Below, in pieces: positions 61,962 through 64,000 of a DNA stretch of 64,000 bases (position 1 is the stretch's first letter; the number at the start of each line of letters is the position of its first letter). A model generated the notes under the pieces. The model had not been told where the DNA came from. It ran no database searches and saw only the letters and a program-made list of their open reading frames with translations. The position numbers were made by a program, and so were the translations under genes. Source of the stretch: Paenibacillus amylolyticus (GTDB lineage Bacteria; Bacillota; Bacilli; Paenibacillales; Paenibacillaceae); the NCBI RefSeq assembly GCF_003719335.1, contig NZ_RIAS01000010.1, positions 124,001-188,000 on the forward strand, in the 5' to 3' direction.

Positions 61962-61966
61962 TAGTT

Positions 61967-63058
61967 ATGATTAAAAATGGATGGAAGCTAATAGGAGCGG
62001 CTTTGATCGCGGGTTCACTGTTTGCAGGTTGTGCAGAAAAGGGTTTGCTTGGGATGTCAGGGGACGACATGATTGAGAAAATTATTACTGCCGAGTCGGA
62101 GCCAGCTTCTTACTATGCAGAAGGTGTGTTAAAGATGTGGACGGATGAGGAGATCACCAACACCATGCAAGTGAAAGAATGGGTGGACGGAAGAACCGGG
62201 CAACAGCGGATTGAGACAGAAGACAATGGAAATGTGAGCTATGCCGTTCATAACGGGTCAGAGATTCTGATCTATGAGAAAGAGGCAAAGACTGCATTTT
62301 CGATGGACTCATCCTCGCTTCAACAAGAGCCTAACCAAACCCAAAAGCAAATGTTAGTGGATCAACTGGAGCGGATGCGTGATACCCATAACGTGAAGAT
62401 GTTGGGGCAGGAAGAGCTTCAAGGTCATGAAGTAATCCATATTGAACTGACCCCCAAGGACAACAATTCGTTGGTGATGTCATCCCAGTATTGGGTGGAC
62501 CCCAAGAAATGGATGGTTGTTAAAGCTACTAGTACGTATGGGGATACCAGATCCGAGGTTTTGTACGACCTGATCGATTACAATCCTAAGTTCACGGACC
62601 AGACGTTTACACTGGATATCCCTGCAGACGTTGAAGTGAAAAACATGAATGATGTGATGAATACCAAGGAGGTTACATTGGAAGAAGCAGAGCAGGCTTT
62701 GGGCCAATCTTTCCTGCAATATGGTGGGAAGGATCTGGAGTTATCGAGAATCGAGTTAACCTCGTCCTTGGGTGAACATAGCCGGGATGAAGTGACATTA
62801 TACTATGTGAAGAATAACAAGCCTGAGGTCAGTATGACCATATTCAAGGCGACAGATGAAAATATGGATGAACAGCTTCTGCCAGAGGAAAAGAAAATAA
62901 CGGTCCGAGAAAAGGAAGGCTCATACATGTCGATCATTCGGAATCTGTCATGGAGTGAGGAGGACCTGCGTTATTCGGTGATGGGGGATAGTGGGGCATG
63001 GACGCTCGAGAAGCTTCAAGCATGGGCGAAGGAACTGAAACTGCCTGATCAGTCTTGA
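61967..63058 (+). CDS. LolA-like lipoprotein, partner of two-component system
   Basis: A 363-residue lipoprotein. The signal peptide ends GSLFAGCAEKG (Cys about 25). Residues about 50-220 form a LolA/RseB-like outer-surface domain (MLGQEELQGHEVIHIELTPK and SSQYWVDPKKWMVVKATSTY), and the rest (about 225-360) is a second domain with weak resemblance to DUF4367. AGAAAGGATG precedes the ATG at 61967. It lies five bases after the kinase gene, so it is probably co-translated and may sense lipid or envelope state for it; this is inferred. Confidence 0.82.
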   Translation: MIKNGWKLIGAALIAGSLFAGCAEKGLLGMSGDDMIEKIITAESEPASYYAEGVLKMWTDEEITNTMQVKEWVDGRTGQQRIETEDNGNVSYAVHNGSEILIYEKEAKTAFSMDSSSLQQEPNQTQKQMLVDQLERMRDTHNVKMLGQEELQGHEVIHIELTPKDNNSLVMSSQYWVDPKKWMVVKATSTYGDTRSEVLYDLIDYNPKFTDQTFTLDIPADVEVKNMNDVMNTKEVTLEEAEQALGQSFLQYGGKDLELSRIELTSSLGEHSRDEVTLYYVKNNKPEVSMTIFKATDENMDEQLLPEEKKITVREKEGSYMSIIRNLSWSEEDLRYSVMGDSGAWTLEKLQAWAKELKLPDQS

Positions 63059-63219
63059 TCAGCGGGCATGCAGAGGTGGCCCATTATTCATTGTTATCTT
63101 CCAATCTCCATTCCTAAAAGAAGTGGTGGTTAAACTTCACGGTTGCCATGCGATAAGCATATCTTTATAAGATAAAGTTGATCTGGCGATTGGGAACGGA
63201 GAAAGGTAGGTATCCGAAT

Positions 63220-64000
63220 ATGGCTGTTCTATCAACGGGGCCGATCGAAAATAATGTTGTCGATGGAAGTGGGCGCCCCACCCAGAGAATTACAGTAAGA
63301 CTGGATAATCGGAATCCAATCAGCATTTATACAGTCTTAATTCAAGGTTATTATTTGGCAGGCACACGTACGTTATATGTTGAAGAGCTGTTCAACGTTC
63401 TCCCGAATCAGGTAATAACCAGAGACTTTTATGCAGATTTGGACGGGTTTGAATTTGTCTTTTCAACAGGGGATGCTGCTGTGGAGGAAGTTCAGATTTC
63501 AGTCTGGGGGAAAAATCAGAGTGGAGAGCTTGTCACTGCCCATCGTCTCGTATCGCAGGAATTACTTGGAGCCGAAATTGCCCTTTCGGGCGTAACGGGA
63601 GCCACGGGTGCAACCGGATCGACTGGTGAAACAGGAGTAACCGGAGCAACTGGTGAAACTGGGGTAACTGGAGTGACCGGCGCTACTGGAGTGACTGGTG
63701 AAGCAGGAGCAACCGGTGTGACTGGAGCTACGGGACTCACGGGAGCGACAGGTACGACGGGTGTAACCGGATCGACTGGTGAAACAGGAGCGACCGGTGT
63801 GACCGGTGCTATGGGACTTACGGGAGCGACAGGTACGACGGGTGTAACTGGAGCAACTGGTGAAACAGGAGCAACCGGTGTGACTGGCGCCACGGGAGTA
63901 ACGGGAACGACAGGCGTGACAGGTGCTACTGGAGTGACTGGAGCTACGGGGATTACTGGTGAAACAGGTGCGACAGGAGCAACGGGATTGACGGGGGGCA
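63220..64000 (+). CDS. Collagen-like Gly-X-Thr repeat surface protein (3' end outside window)
   Basis: The frame opens at ATG 63220 behind AAAGGTAGG and stays open to the end. The first 123 residues form a domain beginning MAVLSTGPIENNVVDGSG and ending with LVSQELLGAEIALS, which looks beta-rich and lacks a signal peptide. From residue 124 a repeat of Gly-X-Thr triplets starts (GVTGATGATGSTGETG...) and continues for about 45 triplets, with few exceptions (GEA, GAM). This composition is that of BclA-type exosporium or other collagen-like spore-surface proteins, in which Thr carries sugars. The absence of a signal suggests spore-coat or non-classical assembly. The rest is outside the window. Confidence 0.85.
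   Translation, partial: MAVLSTGPIENNVVDGSGRPTQRITVRLDNRNPISIYTVLIQGYYLAGTRTLYVEELFNVLPNQVITRDFYADLDGFEFVFSTGDAAVEEVQISVWGKNQSGELVTAHRLVSQELLGAEIALSGVTGATGATGSTGETGVTGATGETGVTGVTGATGVTGEAGATGVTGATGLTGATGTTGVTGSTGETGATGVTGAMGLTGATGTTGVTGATGETGATGVTGATGVTGTTGVTGATGVTGATGITGETGATGATGLTGG

Noticed and set aside
63516..63893. Minus-strand frame of Pro-Val-Ala triplets
   Set aside because: It is the mirror image of the Gly-X-Thr repeat; regular triplets make both strands open.
1..64000. CRISPR arrays, tRNA, rRNA, transposases, prophage genes
   Set aside because: Looked for direct repeats with regular spacers, tRNA-like cloverleaf ends, rRNA core sequences and recombinase motifs; none seen. The dispersed repeats have no regular spacing and are not CRISPR.

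Overview
The window looks like a chromosomal segment of a Paenibacillus-type Firmicute. The reasons are strong purine-rich ribosome binding sites, frequent TTG and GTG starts, a T-box leader, a TPP riboswitch, the nup, ycn, cso/cop and pst gene sets, and intergenic repeats of a style common in that genus. The species assignment is an inference. I see no rRNA, tRNA, CRISPR array, transposase or phage module.

Layout. Bases 1-1119 hold the 3' part of a lipase-like protein with a WXG100-like C-terminal segment, followed by a small WXG-type helical protein; this resembles a reverse-order type VII secretion effector. Bases 1.3-5.6 kb (minus) carry the copper proteins YcnI and YcnJ and a NarL-type two-component pair. 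Bases 5.9-10.7 kb carry a small protein, a GGDEF/HD-GYP protein, a DUF5317 membrane protein with a 34-residue companion, and a large secreted protein. Bases 11-17.4 kb form a nucleoside uptake and phosphorolysis region (nupN, nupOPQ, a sulfite-oxidase-like enzyme, a nucleoside phosphorylase). Bases 19.5-22.9 kb are a CsoR-controlled copper efflux operon (csoR, copZ, copA) with two matching palindromic operators. Bases 23.1-25.9 kb hold a YhgE/Pip-type exporter, a TetR regulator and a nitroreductase.

Bases 25.9-28.5 kb are visibly AT-richer. They contain a 30-codon ORF, a frameshifted secreted-protein remnant, an uncharacterised secreted protein and a secreted metzincin-type protease. Bases 28.5-33.6 kb hold tatD and a thiamine-precursor ABC system (ThiY, thiamine-binding protein, ThiX, ThiZ) behind a TPP riboswitch; the operon is interrupted by a block of intergenic repeats. 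Bases 34.8-36.4 kb are a T-box-controlled, rather divergent serS. A possible nucleotidyltransferase toxin-antitoxin-like pair follows.

Bases 37.5-45 kb are a same-strand run: an Ig-like surface protein, GrpB, DUF2809, GNAT, DUF952, DinB-like, phosphatase, the 5-oxoprolinase genes pxpB-pxpC-pxpA, and a Nudix hydrolase. Bases 45.5-53.7 kb hold a flavin-type oxidase, a LysM-anchored secreted 5'-nucleotidase, an EAL phosphodiesterase, a chemoreceptor and an ArsB-like permease. Bases 54.3-58.1 kb are pstSCAB behind a clear 11-bp-periodic PHO box. The right end has an HXXEE membrane protein with a TetR regulator, an OmpR-type two-component system with a lipoprotein, and the start of a collagen-like (Gly-X-Thr) surface protein that runs off the window.

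A dispersed intergenic repeat family, with the core GGGGATAACAGCGAT, occurs at about 12.3, 31.7, 45.4 and 54.2 kb, with shorter half copies nearby. It is the main structure that gene annotation does not explain.
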